64,000 nucleotides of DNA, from the NCBI GenBank assembly GCA_021397845.1, contig CM038052.1, positions 33,528,501-33,592,500 on the forward strand. The letters are read 5' to 3'. The notes under the pieces were generated by a model, which had not been told where the DNA came from, made no database searches, and was given only the letters and a program-made list of their open reading frames with translations. Below are positions 1-11,647 of this stretch, piece by piece (position 1 is the stretch's first letter; each line of letters opens with the position of its first letter). The stretch comes from Areca catechu (taxonomy: Eukaryota; Streptophyta; Magnoliopsida; Arecales; Arecaceae). The position numbers and the translations under genes are program-made.

Positions 1-1004
1 TTTCAAACATTATTTCCATCTAATGATTCCAGGCAACTTTTAAATGTAGGATTGTGACTTGGGGACCGTTTGATCCAGATTGCTTCAGTGGAACGTTAGG
101 TTGAATCAATTATTGATTTGCTTCTGCCCTACTTGATGATTGAAACTTAGCCAATGTATTGTGTGGTTCTTTACATCAATCCACTTGAGATTTCAGATTT
201 GTTATTATTTTATGTTTACATAAGTAGTATTATATAATAGATGAAAATAACATGGTTGACATTATAAGATGATTCAACAAAAAAAGGTCTAAAAAAATAT
301 TTTGAATTAGGACCATAAATCTGAAACAAGTGACAGAAAATTGTAATTCACTTTAAGAATTTGACAATGCAGACACTATATCTGACCGAAACTTTGTTTA
401 AATAAAGATAATCTTATGTCATGACATCATAATTTAATCTAATCAGATATTGGTTGCATGCTTGCAAAAAGGATCATGTAAAACCAATGTTTGCATGATA
501 TGTTGTAGGCAAATTGTAGGAAAAGATGAATCATACTGATAGTGCGGGAGTTAGAGAACATTTTATAAATAGTAGAGATAATAAATAATAAATATTTAAA
601 ACCCATAAGAAAATATAACATGGGGCATTGAGCCTTCCAACAACAGTGGCCGCTAACTGTTTGAGAAGAGATCAGATACATCCATGTAAATGATTGAGGT
701 GGGGTAACAAACAGGACAGGGTGTTGGGCTTAATCTCTTTCTGGTTGAGATACAATTAACACAGGCATCTGTAGTTGGTAAAGATTAAAGTTGATTAAAA
801 TTTAAATTAGTTAATTTAAGCATTCCATATTTGATGAGGATTCCATTTAAAACTTCAGCTTGATTGAAAATATTAAATGCCAATTAAGATGGGGTGATTG
901 TACATGGGCAGCAAGTAACAATGGTAGGTGAGTGGTTGAGTTCTGCAGGCATGGGAAGCTGTAAACTTAGCTTGCCTTTTTGGCAGGGGTGGGGAGCATA
1001 ACTG
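1..1004. other. AT-rich intergenic sequence, no gene recognised
   Basis: I see no coding region with family resemblance here. Reading frames are short and low in information, and the base composition is AT-rich. The segment lies just beyond the point where the minus-strand copia remnant stops being recognisable, so it may hold further decayed transposon sequence. Confidence 0.5.
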
Positions 1005-1210
1005 AATTAATGGAGGCTAATGGTATTTATGAAATCTGGACCCTGGCTTCACCATTGATTCTAACCATATAAAGTGGCAAACTAGACCTGAATGTCTGGT
1101 TGGAGGCTTGGAGCAAATCCAAGTGGTGAATCCATATAGAACTCTCTAGATAAATCTCCATGCAAGAACACATTCTTTCATCAGGTTGCAATAAGGATCA
1201 TCCAAGATTC

Positions 1211-1218
1211 ATTGCAAC
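1211..1218. repeat. hAT target site duplication, left copy
   Basis: attgcaac, identical to the copy at 3063-3070. Confidence 0.88.
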
Positions 1219-1666
1219 TAGGGGTGGCAATCGTGTCGGTTCTGGTCAAGAAAAGATCTAACCTAGACATGGTCTATTTATTAACAGGTTAAGATCTAAA
1301 GCCCGAACCTGCATTGTTTATAAAATAGGTTACTCGATCCAACCTGCATAACCTGTTTCATAAGCAAGTCAAGTCAACCTGTTTAGCTTTATGACTGGTT
1401 TAATCTATTTCAAAAGGTTTCAAAATATGAATTTAGGCTGGGAAGGGACTTAAAAAGATGTTTACCCAATCCATGGCGAAGTCTAAGTAGTCCTAACTGG
1501 ATGGTTGATGATATGCTTATTTTTCATCATGTGGTGAACCTGCGTGTACACCTAGAATCTTCAGTACATAAAACCAATCATTCACCAACATGCAATACCC
1601 GAACTCCTCCCTTCCACCACAAAATCCATGAGAAGATAAACCTGATGAAGAACAAGTAGAAAAGGA

Positions 1667-2354
1667 TTAATCCCATGGCCTGCTACAAGAAGATCTTGGC
1701 AGTGAGGTAGATGTAGAAGAGGGCAAAGACGACGAAGAGGTAAAAAAATACATCATATGCAAAGGGGTTAGAGTTGAGGGGAAAGGTGCTGGCGAGTACG
1801 GTGATGGCACTAACGATGAAGACAAAGATGAAGGCATTGGCCAAGAGGATGGCATCGAGGTTGGTGCAGGGATGGCCACCATGAACAGCGGTGACAGAGG
1901 CAAAGATGTTGGGGTCACTGTTGTTGAGGGCAAGGAGGGTGACAATGGCCATGGAGGGAGAGAGATGGAGGTTGGGCAACGAGGCAAGTGAGGATGGGGA
2001 AGAAGTGATCACGGGCACGGAGACAACGAAGGACAAGTGGAGGAAGAAGAGGGTCAAAAGGGAGAGGCAGTGGTTGCTGATGAGGAGGCAGAAGTGGGTG
2101 GTGGCGTAGTTGAGGAGGCCAGGGGAGTTGCTGCAGCAATGGGAGAGGGCGGCAGTTGACAGGGAAGCGGCAGATGGCGGAGCATGGGGCAGTGCATGAT
2201 GGCAGGCATGGTAGCAAGGAGGACTCAAGGAGAAGGTGAGATTGGAGCCTTTGGAATCATAAAAGATTCGAGTGGTGGTAAAGGAGTCATGGTAAAAGAT
2301 TCGAAGGGGTGGGGATGGTGGGGAGGGCCCTCTAGAACCGAGAAAGGAAGGCAA
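1667..2354 (-). other. Open GC-rich block inside the hAT element, possible captured sequence
   Basis: An uninterrupted 223-residue minus-strand frame runs from 2354 to 1683, and overlapping frames of 100-106 residues are also open. The 223-residue frame ends in two hydrophobic stretches (about residues 165-185 and 200-220) that could be membrane helices. I do not recognise the family. The plus strand of the block is G/A-rich, which by itself removes stops from several frames, so this may be compositional. It differs sharply from the AT-rich arms of the transposon, which is why a captured host fragment is a fair alternative. Confidence 0.3.
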
Positions 2355-2629
2355 ATAAGGAAAATACTAAAAAGATGATTTGGTGATTTAGAAGTCTCTA
2401 GAAATCAGGCTTTATCCCAAAAAAAATGGGACTCTACTTTACACTCTGCATGAGGCTGTGGACCACATGGGTGAAGTGAAGGGGGTTTAAAATTTTAAAT
2501 GGCTGAGCCCATGATGGACGAATGGTCAAACATGAAAGGGGGCATTGTTTAAAGATAATGGGTTTAAATGGATTCTGACCTGATTTGACCCATATAATAA
2601 ACTAGTTAAACAGTTCAAAAGGTTAGAAC

Positions 2630-2915
2630 CAAGGTTCTCGGTACCGTCCCGAACCATCCGGTTCGGGATGTATCATATTGTATCGGCTCATGGTTCAGCC
2701 ATGAAAAATGGTCTAGAATTTTAGACCGTTCAAAAAATGCTATACCGCATCAATGCATTTTGCCTGGTTCGGCCCGATTCGGGTCCGATAGGTTAAACAA
2801 TATAGTCATTGAAAAGGGAGGGAATTTTTGTAATTTCATGGGTCTGGTGTGTACTGTATCATACCGTACCTATTGATGACCAGTACAAGTTCTGGTATCG
2901 ATTCAGTATTCCTTG
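2630..2915. mobile_element. 286-bp MITE with 8-bp target duplication, nested in the hAT element
   Basis: The element runs from CAAGGTTCTCGGTACC to GTATTCCTTG. It is flanked by a perfect 8-bp direct repeat, gttagaac, at 2622-2629 and 2916-2923. The terminal inverted repeat is short (CAAGG/CCTTG, with weaker similarity inside). Duplication length points to the hAT superfamily. There is no coding capacity. Confidence 0.65.
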
Positions 2916-3062
2916 GTTAGAACTCAAACTTGACTTGAATAACAAACATGTTAAATGGGTCAACCAGTTTACAATTGGAATCCGTTTAACCAAACCCAAA
3001 TCCGTTTGTGCAGGTTGAACATGGCTCGGGTTGATGGGTTGGATTGCATTTTGCTCCCTCTA

Positions 3063-3070
3063 ATTGCAAC
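3063..3070. repeat. hAT target site duplication, right copy
   Basis: attgcaac, identical to the copy at 1211-1218. Confidence 0.88.
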
Positions 3071-4049
3071 AAAATAATTACTCTAACAATGTTAAGCTGG
3101 CAACTAGAGAAAAGGTCTAGAAATAGTCAATACCAAATGCTTCATTGTAGCATTTGCTACAAGTCTAAACTTGTATCTTTTATTAAACCATCAGGTTGAA
3201 AATTAATTATATACAACTATACACCCGATGACAACTAATAGTGTGTTTTCCTACAAGTAATGGTACCAGTTCCATGTATCATCTTTGTGAAGTGCTTCCA
3301 TTTGATCTGTCCTTTCTCCAGCCAGGATTTGAGAGGGCTTCCTAAAATTTTGAATAGAGACAGAGGAAATGACAAGGGTAAGGACTTGGGAAAAAGTGTG
3401 TCAAATGAAATGAAATGATTAATAGGATGTGAAGTAAAAGATTTCTTAGGCTTTTTGAGAGCAGCGGGTACATCATCATTAGGAATAGTATAGATGAAGA
3501 ATGTAACTGTACTTGGATCTCTTCTTGAGTCAGATGGTTGGTTAAAGTTTGTATCTTCAGAGGATTTATTCTTCTTCCATCCAGTATATGCACTTAGTTT
3601 ACTTTGCCTCTTTTAACTTGTGGCATGTGAGATGGTTCATCAATGGAAGAGGAAGAATAGGAGATGGAGTCTAAATTCCACTTTGAGATAGATAAGTGTC
3701 TTCAAGAAATAAATTCATCAGAGAATATGAAATTTCTTCATACAATGTATTATTCAAGTATACCTCTTATGTCTAACAAGATCATAAGATTTATAACCCT
3801 TCTAAGAGTGAGAATATCCTAGAAGTATACATTGGAAAGACGTAGGATCCAACTTTTCTAGAGATGGATTGAGATTGTGACAAGACAAACACATCTAAAT
3901 ATACAAGGAATGATAGCAAAAAGAGGTTCGTGAGGACAGGACCTTGCATAGGACTTTTATTTCCTAAAATAGATAGATGCTACTCTGTTTTTTAAATAGC
4001 AAGCAGTTAACACAACATCACTCCAATAAATTTTTGGAACATTTCTTTT

Positions 4050-6050
4050 GGAATCTTCTTTCAAAAATAAGGGCACCAGATATGTCAAGTAAATGCTGGT
4101 TTTTCTATTCTACAACTCCATATTGCTGAAGGGTGGCAACATATGATGTTTGCTATAAGATTCCTTGATCCTGAAGATATGAACAATTCTTTTGACATAT
4201 GCTCCCTTGATTATCGATTCTAAGAACTTTAATAGTTGTGCTAAACTGATTAGCCACTTCTTTGTGAAAGATTTCAAACATGGAGAAAACTTTTTTTTCT
4301 TTCTAGAGAGAAACCTTGTCATCTGAGAAAATCTTCAATAAATATGACAAAAGATAGAAATACATCTTAAGATCAGTGCAAGATGTCTAGACATCACTAT
4401 GCATGATGCAAAGGGATAACAACTGTGTTACTAAGTGGGGATGGAACACTTTTTAATGATGTTTAGCAAAATCACACAACTCATGTAAAGTTCCAGACAT
4501 ATTAGACACGATGACAAATAGAGACAAATGGATGCTGAAAGTGACAATGCCATCAAATTAATGATTCTTTATGACCTAAGTCAGCTTAAGAATTGCCACC
4601 ATGATCAAGAAGATATAGGCCTCCTTCGTGATGTCCACCAATCATCTTTCTGTATAGAGATCCTGAAATTCATAACGAGTTGGATAAATGTTGCATTGCA
4701 ATTCAATGCTTTTGTCAACTGGCTCATGGAAAGTAAGTTACAAGGAAACTGAGGCACATATCAAACAGAGGATAATGATGACGAAGGGGAAGCCTGGACT
4801 TCTCTTTAGCCTGAAACAGGAGTTAGTGTACCATTTGCTAATTTAACATTCTTGGAACAAGAAGAGGTACCAAGAGAGGAAAAGAAGCTGAGAGTACCAG
4901 TCATGTGATCTAAGGATCCTGAATCAATGATACAAGGAGAAGAATGTGATGCACATTTTCCTAATAAAGTACTTGACTGGCTATAGTGGCCTTGGAAGCA
5001 TTCTCTTGCATGCGAAGCTGATTGTATTCTTCTCTGGAAATGGAAACCATGTTACTCAAGTTAGGTAACACTGAAGGGTCAAGATTGGGAGATACATCAA
5101 CCTTATTAAGGGAAGCATCAGAGGCTTGATTCTACTAGTAATACTGGCCTAAACTGGTTCCAACAACCCCAGCAATGATCCATTACATGATTTTTGTGAC
5201 CACACCTAGTAGATTTCATATAGTTGCTTTCACATCCTCTGCCTGTCCACTATGAGCTTCATGACCTTCTCTACTATCATCATGACCTCCAACATCTCTA
5301 CTGGAACTGGATACAAAAGCTGATCTTTCTCCTAATGCCGAGTAGAGGAAATAGCTACAAGCTGAAGGCCAGCATAGACATTATTTAAAGAAGGGTTCTC
5401 ATTACTGGTCATAAGTTGACTTTTTAGATGTTTTTATCCAGAACTAAGCCCTGATAGGAATTTAACCACTCTGAATTCCTCCCTTTGCTGCCTTTTTCTA
5501 TACATATTTTATGAGATGTGATAAACATTTTGCTCCTCCCGTAATCCCTCAATTTATGGTAGTAGTCATCGAGTGACTTGTTCCGTTGCTCTAATTGAAA
5601 AAATCTGCTCATATGTCTCATAATGTGAGAGATGTCTTCCTCATCAGAGTCGCTTGAGTAATTTCCCAAGTCTGTTTGGCAGTATCATAAAACACCAAGT
5701 TGCTGATGGCAGTAGGTTCCATACTATTCCACAATAATGTTATGACTTGAGAATTTTCCTTCTCCATTCCTTCATCTTCTCACCATTGGAAGGTGGATTT
5801 TTCGACAAGGTATTCATGCTTGGGCATTCAAGAAAATTTCCACAGCCATTGCTCACCGAAGATTCTTGGCTGCACACAGTTTAGCAGATGTATTTGTACA
5901 ACATATCACCCATAGAGACACAACCTTTGTTTCATTGTTTAAACCAGCCATTCTAAAATAAAATTGCAGATAAAGGGAATGATTGCAGCAAGGAAATACT
6001 GATAACAGATAATGAGATAAAAACAACAATTAAGATCTTGGGAATAAAGA
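4050..6050 (-). pseudogene. Copia gag, protease and integrase remnants
   Basis: On the minus strand, 5669-5424 reads as a gag-like helical segment rich in charged residues. Near 4.93-4.86 kb the peptide DHMTG followed by a FFSSLG-like stretch and LANGTLTPVSG matches the region after the copia protease active site (DSGASDHMTG in intact relatives). Near 4.3-4.1 kb, KVLRIDN followed by an analogue of TPQQNGVVERKN (here TLQQYGVVE) matches the integrase core with its second catalytic Asp and the Glu. Many stops and frame changes show it is dead. Confidence 0.7.
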
Positions 6051-6488
6051 TGGCATGAAAGATTTCAATATTCAGCATGGGAGATCAAACATGCAGATTT
6101 CTGTGACTGTACCTTTTCTTGACAGCAAATGCTGGAATAAGTCCAAGGAATTAAAAACAGGGACCTTGCGAGCATCTAGTTGTCCTGGTCCTCCTGGATT
6201 ATTATCTTGAGTATACGATTACACTTGATATAGAAAAGAGTACTTGCAAGCCTTGAACCACCCTCTTTTCATGGCATAATGTACTTTGACAAAAGCGAGG
6301 GTTTCAAGTACCAACAACACACGGGATTCAATAACCTGCATATTAGGAGAGTGAAGAAAAAAGAAAAAAAAGAAAAGCCACTCAGAGCTCAGGCCCTTCC
6401 TCGTACTTTTTGAGATGACTTCTTTAGAGAAAGGCAATAACAAGACCAAAGAAAAGGATCAACCATACAACAGGATCAACCTAGATTT

Positions 6489-6500
6489 GCTCTGATACCA
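6489..6500 (-). promoter_or_regulatory. Primer binding site, initiator Met-tRNA type
   Basis: The minus strand reads TGGTATCAGAGC, the standard Met-tRNA primer binding site of plant copia elements. A 19-bp sequence (ccatacaacaggatcaacc) occurs on both sides, at 6463-6481 and 6498-6516, so there is a small local duplication around the site. Confidence 0.8.
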
Positions 6501-6868
6501 TACAACAGGATCAACCATTTATTGTAACAGTAAAGATATGCAAGAGAGAAAGAGAGTAGTAGCAGATTGATAAGAAGAGAAAGAAGAGAAGAGAGAAGAA
6601 AAGAAAACTCCAGCTGAAGTGGAGGAGTGGATGGAGAAAAGGGTGTGTCGCATGGCATCAATCTTAGATCCCTGCAACACTACTTTATTAATAAAAATGG
6701 GCTGGCCACTTAAATTAGGATGGTTGGACCAAAACGTGCCCATAAGTGGACAGTTTACATAAAACTCCTTGGTCAACCTGGGTTTGATTTGGGTTTAACT
6801 AATGACCTGTTTATGATAGAAAACTGTTCTGAACATATCAGCCCTGATTTCATCAATATTCATCAACA
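6501..6868 (-). repeat. Probable 5' LTR of the decayed copia element
   Basis: On the minus strand the segment starts TGTTGATGAATATTG at 6868 and ends directly before the primer binding site. It contains a CT-rich stretch (about 6540-6620), as many plant copia LTR ends do. The second LTR needed for proof was not found, so the outer boundary rests on the TG start and the PBS position only. Confidence 0.5.
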
Positions 6869-8993
6869 CTTACATCATGCCAATTATAAGATATTTGAAG
6901 TTTATGTATTTGATATGCACAAAAACTTGGATGTTGAAATAATAAAATCAAATATCTTTATGAATTCACATGATATTTGGACTATATCAACTCCAGGCCC
7001 CTCCTCCTAGTTGCAGATTTGAAAAGTGAAATAATAAATTCAAGTTGCTTCATCAATTAGTGCCAATTCAAAGTATGTCTAGTCTGGATAGATAGTAAAT
7101 ATGGAATTTGGACCCCAGAAACCAAATTCATGTGGCTTTCGTATTCCATAAGAAATCTAGATATGAACCCTTCTAGGTCGTGTAATTGATTTTGATATCT
7201 TACATTGGAGTGAATCTTGGGCTTTAAGCTCCTTCAAGTCTAAGATTGAAAATTGGGGTTGAATCCCGGTCTAAGGGATTTGACCTCCATGCTTATAAAT
7301 TCAACTTCAAGATCCCTAAGTTGGAATCCTCACCCTTGCCTTCGGAACCCAAACAACCAGCTCTATCTCCAACACAGACCAGTCAGACCCCCTTCTCAAA
7401 AATTATCAAAACTAAGGTTTGGTTTATGCTTAAGCTTGGTAAATGACGGTATGCCTCAAGGTTCATCGAATTGGTACTGGAGAGGATACTATCTGGTGAC
7501 TGATTCGATGTCATATGGGTCCATACCGTGCTGTTTTGGGGCATACTGACACAAGGAGAGTTGAGAGGAGAGGGAGGGAGGGAGAAAAGGATATAGGAAA
7601 AGGGAGGAAGAGAGAGGGCAAGGGAAACCCTAACCTTACCTCAAGAGACAGAGAGGGGGGAAGGGAGGGAGAGGGAGAAGGTGGGAGGAACTTGCTGGAA
7701 GTGTGGGTGGCGGGTGGAATTGGGATGTGAGTGTTGGGGGTGCAGAATTGAGTTGTGAGGGAGGGGGGCAGGAATCTAGTCACAAGAGAGGGGTGCAGAA
7801 TTGAGTCACAGGAGAGCCCGAGAGGTTGTTTTTTTGGGCTGCGGGTGGGAGGGTGCCTGCGCCGCGCGCACATGGGGTTGGGTGGGGGGGGGGACGTGAG
7901 TTGTTTCAGCTTTATTATGAATGGTAATATTTAAGAATATTTATTTTATCTGCTTGACTTCATTGTTTTCTTTAGTGCTATCTTGAGGTCTTTTTTGGAC
8001 ATTTGCCATCTGAAGGTAGTCAAAGTTAGGTTTCTTAACCACCTGGAAATATACTTCGAAAAAGAAGGAAGCAAGCAAAAACCCCTATTCCACAAGGTAG
8101 ATTTTATGAGAAACTTCATGTCTTCTTCCAGCCCCATTATGGCCCTGCAAATTTTACTTTCATTTCTATTGAAATCATAATCTTTCTCATCCATACTAAT
8201 TGCCAAATTATGAAGCCTCTTTCTAACAATGCCTTATTCATGAACTCAACTCATAACACCACACCCTTCTTTATGTTCATGTTGTTCATTTTGGCCATAC
8301 CCAAAGAGTCATCTTCTTTCATTTGATATCCCCAAAACCATGTTGCTACTTCCTGATACAATAAAGGGACTGGTATAGTGATTTAACCTTCTATTATAAA
8401 GGTATCTTTTCTTTCAGAAAAAAAAAGCATGCTAATCACAATAGTAGTCAGTTCCCCCCCTTTTTTATGGGAAGAAGCTTCTGCCTATGGATGGAAGCAC
8501 ATTCACCCATTTTCAAAAGTTCCATGTTGGTGTTGAGTATGTCTGAGATATTCAGCTGCTCTTTTGTTATTTACCTGGTGATTTATGTGATCTTTAGTCG
8601 ACTCTGTTTTCCAACCAACTGTTAATTGCCTTTAATGAATGATTTTTTGGTATCTTGTACAGAAATATGACATTGGTTTAATGGGAACATGATATTATCG
8701 TAGTATAATGGGGAATATTGTGTCGATCAGCTGCAAATGTCTAGGCAACTTTTATCCTTAAGGAATAATTTTCCTTAATGGGAAAATTTCCCGTGAAAGC
8801 TTAATCTTAAAAGCTATTACATGTGCTTAATAAATTATGAAGCAAACCAAAGAGATAAAAATACATTTTCAATAAAGTGAATAAAATTAGCTTGAAAACT
8901 TTTCTAGAAAATTTTTCAGGAAGATTGGACCTGCTCAATATTTGAAGTGTTTGATTTGTGCAGATCTAAACATTGTAAATTTGATTGATGCAG
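6869..8993. other. Unassigned sequence and GA-rich block upstream of the QWRF exons
   Basis: AT-rich sequence with a strongly purine-rich block at about 7549-7880 on the plus strand. No exon of the downstream gene was recognised here. If the gene was once continuous, part of this is its intron. Confidence 0.5.
7549..7880. repeat. G/A-rich low-complexity block
   Basis: The plus strand is dominated by gggagg and gagaggg runs, ending in a ggtgggggggggg-like tract near 7880. Open frames on both strands here (up to 120 residues, Pro/Ser-rich or Gly/Arg/Glu-rich) follow from the composition and are not called genes. Confidence 0.6.
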
Positions 8994-9110
8994 ATGACCT
9001 ATTTGGAGGAGTGGTCTCTTTTGGATAGAGATCATTCTAATGCTTTATTAGGAGCTATTGAAGCGCTAAAGGCTAGCACGCTCCGTCTTCCTATTGTTGG
9101 AGGAGCAAAG
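8994..9110 (+). CDS. QWRF-family gene, exon for MTYLEEW...VGGAK (39 residues)
   Basis: 117 nt. It is preceded by ..gatgcag and followed by gtttgt. The frame is open throughout and in phase 0 at both ends, as in the family. Confidence 0.85.
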
Positions 9111-9201
9111 GTTTGTACCTTTACATATCCAGTAGTAATAAATTAATGTAATCATTTCATCCCAACTTTGCAAATTATAGTTGATTTCTATTTTTTAACA
9201 G

Positions 9202-9290
9202 GCAGACATCCAAGAAGTGAAAGATGCTGTTGTTCAGCAGTTGATGTGATGCAGGCAATGGGATCCTCAATATGTTCTCTATTGTCAAAG
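9202..9290 (+). CDS. QWRF-family gene, exon with 1-nt deletion
   Basis: 89 nt between aacag and gtgaat. It starts ADIQEVKDAV, then the frame breaks where the family has C/G-S-A-V-D-V-M. Restoring one T near 9230 would give 30 codons and phase 0. As it stands a TGA follows within six codons. Confidence 0.85.
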
Positions 9291-11539
9291 GTGAATACCT
9301 TCACAATATCCATTTAGATATATTATCAATTAGATGTCTTTTAGTTTTCTGCTTGATGAGTGTTTAGATATCTTTTTAAGGTAATATTGGAGCTAGTGCC
9401 TCCCTTAAAATGTCTTTCTCTAGTAGAGAGTTGCACAGTTTGATGGCAGCAGAAGAAAACCACAATTGGTCTCTTAATCTTTGACTTGTAACTGACAAAA
9501 ATTATGTTTGCAATTGTTCTTTATTAGTAGATAAATAGCATGTCCACGTAATTTGCATTTACAGATTGCCTTCTGAACTTTCAGTAGTCCCATAAATCTT
9601 TTGGCACTCCACTGTGAAATCATATGATTGTTGTTCATCATTAACTTTGTTTGTCATAAATGTTGTTTGCATGTAAATCTGTGTTCCTTGCTTTTAATGT
9701 GTTACATATGAAAAGCAGTTCTGTTCAGGGCAGAAAAATAACGGTAGCACATGTTCTAATGTGAGGGAAATGTAAATAAAAGGATTTTTCCAGTTGAATT
9801 TTCTGACATATTTAGTTACCAGCTACCACAAATTCAACAGTGTTGATCTATGTTGAATGGAAATGTGAAAGGATCTAAGGTTGTGCTTCACCATCAATCC
9901 TAACTGATCATCTTGTGGCTTTTATAGTGCCCGAGAAATAAGATGAGGTGACCTTGTGTGATTTCCATCATTTTAGAGAAGCTGTTGGTTGTTTTATTTC
10001 AAAAAAAATAAAGTACTTCTTGAGGTTTTGAAGTGAATGGACATGCAATTTAGTGATGTAAGATTATGATTTATAATTTATACCTCTATTTGTTTTTATA
10101 CATAAGCAGATTATAGATGACTCGGTCAAAAGTTAAAATGCTGAGGAAAATGATAAAGCCCTGTAATCTTGTCATCTAGCACTGAGTGTGGTATGGCCTT
10201 GTCCTAAATTCCTGTTGACCATAATACTGACATCCAATGCTCATAATTGGGTATTGGTATGATACTTGGGTAATATTCTGCGAAATTATTAGATATTGGA
10301 AGGAACCAGCACCTAGAAATGCTTCCACAACAAGCATATGCCTGATTTCGTGTAATATAGATCTACGCTAAGAATTTTATCTAATCTTTGGTGGTGTAGC
10401 CAAATGCTATTATAATATCTCAACTGGCTTATCAAACAAACATCCATCGTTATTGCTAAATATGTTGGCGTAGATAAAAACTTTTCCCGTCAAATGGCTT
10501 CAGGGATAGAAATTTTCCAAAGTAGAAATTAATTTTTAAGAATATGTGGAAACTGATAGATATGGACAACTTGGTGTATGCATATATCAAACATATTTTC
10601 CTGTGGAATGGCATTGGTGATGATTTTTGCTTTGTTTATTTTTTGAGTGGATGTTTATCTGTTAGTGCATGTGGAAATGAATAGCTATAGACAACTAAGT
10701 ATTACTGAATCAAAGGTAGCCACCAAGATTTCTAAAGGGACTTGGGAAATGGGTCCAAAATTACTCCTAAAAGGTCTAAAAATATAGGACCAGTGCCCTT
10801 GTTAAGGTAGTGAAATATGTTAAGCAGCGAATGTATGGTGATAAGTGAAATGGTAAGTACAGTTGTTGTAATATTCTAGGGCTTTCTCTTTGTAAACAAT
10901 TGCAGACATGCCTAACTAGGACTTTGAGCTGATATGTAATTTATGGGTAACTTTGAGGTGCAAGCCGTAAAAAGGATCAGTGAGGAATGTGTACAATGAC
11001 TTCTACATGAAGTTCTAGATGGCTATACCTGCAGTTCAGGTGAGCTGGTAGGAAATCGATGGATAAGTTATGCTTCATTAAATTTTTATAATAATGCAGT
11101 ATCATAAAAATTATGTCGCGTATATTTAGTAACCTTATGCAACATGTGACATGGTGATACAGGGCACACCTATCATGAAGAAGAAATGACAAACAAATTT
11201 AATAAAATTTATGATAATCTAGTTAATTTTAGAAAACATGAGACTATCATTTTTTTTAAAAAAAAAGATAATGGTTTAGAAAGTACAAGGTAGTTGAAAA
11301 TTATGCTTCTTGTCTGCATATGGATGCAAACCTAGACTACCTAGTTTGGTGATTAATGGTCATTGTAGCATTCTGCAAAAGTTAAAATTCAGTTAAAACT
11401 TTGATTGGTAATGCATCTTTTCAAAAAATAAGGGGAAAAGCTTTTCCTTTATTTTCAATCTTCATTTTGGTCAGCCTTGCCTTATTTGAATGACCCTCTC
11501 TCTCTCCCTCATGATGTAAATTTAAAGCATTGTGTACAG
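9291..11539 (+). other. 2.25-kb intron of the QWRF-family gene
   Basis: It runs from gtgaat to tacag. It is AT-rich, with no open frame and no transposon boundary that I could support. Confidence 0.7.
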
Positions 11540-11647
11540 GTAGAAGGGATGAGTTCCTTGGTGTCGGAACTTGCTAAAATGGCCGCTCAAGAACAAGCAT
11601 TACTGGATCAATCCAGAGATCTCCTGTCCATGGTTGCAACCATGCAC
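11540..11647 (+). CDS. QWRF-family gene, exon for VEGMSSLVSELAK...VATMH (36 residues)
   Basis: 108 nt between gtacag and gtaagt. It is open and in phase 0 at both ends, and encodes a heptad-rich helix typical of the C-terminal coiled coil of the family. Confidence 0.85.

Larger units (their letters stand above)
1219..3062. mobile_element. Non-autonomous hAT-type DNA transposon, 1,844 bp
   Basis: Its ends are TAGGGGTGGCAA (1219-1230) and TTGCTCCCTCTA (3051-3062). The second, reverse-complemented, matches the first at 9 of 12 bases, and TAGGGGTGGCAA is a typical plant hAT end. A perfect 8-bp direct repeat, attgcaac, flanks it at 1211-1218 and 3063-3070, the duplication length of hAT elements. 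No transposase is visible inside. The inside holds AT-rich subterminal sequence, a GC-rich block (about 1640-2350) and a nested MITE. Confidence 0.88.
1010..3620 (-). pseudogene. Copia reverse transcriptase remnant, interrupted by the hAT element
   Basis: The minus strand from 3593 to about 3100 shows the linker and start of a copia RT: an EALSNPGW-like stretch, then YMELVPLL, then FRLVANAT and FGIDY (compare TWELVPLP, ARLVAKGYTQ and YGIDY in intact elements). The sequence breaks at the hAT target duplication. Beyond the transposon the minus strand resumes with NVFLHGDLSREFYMDSPLGF, the match of NAFLHGDLEEEVYM.QPPGF. Joining across the insertion restores the RT order, which independently supports the hAT boundaries. 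Several stops are present. Confidence 0.75.
1005..6868 (-). mobile_element. Decayed Ty1/copia retrotransposon, minus strand, split by a hAT element
   Basis: Read on the minus strand, the order is a possible LTR (6868 to 6501), a Met-tRNA-type primer binding site (6500-6489), gag-like sequence (about 5.9-5.2 kb), an aspartic protease region near 4.9 kb, an integrase region near 4.7-4.05 kb, and reverse transcriptase from about 3.6 kb down. The RT resumes below 1,218, on the far side of the hAT insertion. Gag, protease, integrase then RT is the copia order. Every domain has stops and frameshifts, so this is an old inactive copy. No 3' LTR was found, so it is probably truncated near 1.0 kb. The short LTR (about 368 bp) would suit an Ale-type copia, but the lineage is uncertain. 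Confidence 0.75.

Noticed and set aside
7437..7560. Sequence resembling the nested MITE (CAAGGTTC, ...CATACCGTG)
   Set aside because: Similarity is short and no target duplication could be found, so a second MITE copy is not supported.
7946..8206. 86-residue minus-strand frame
   Set aside because: No family resemblance and no splice or promoter context. It lies in sequence that is probably intronic or a decayed repeat.
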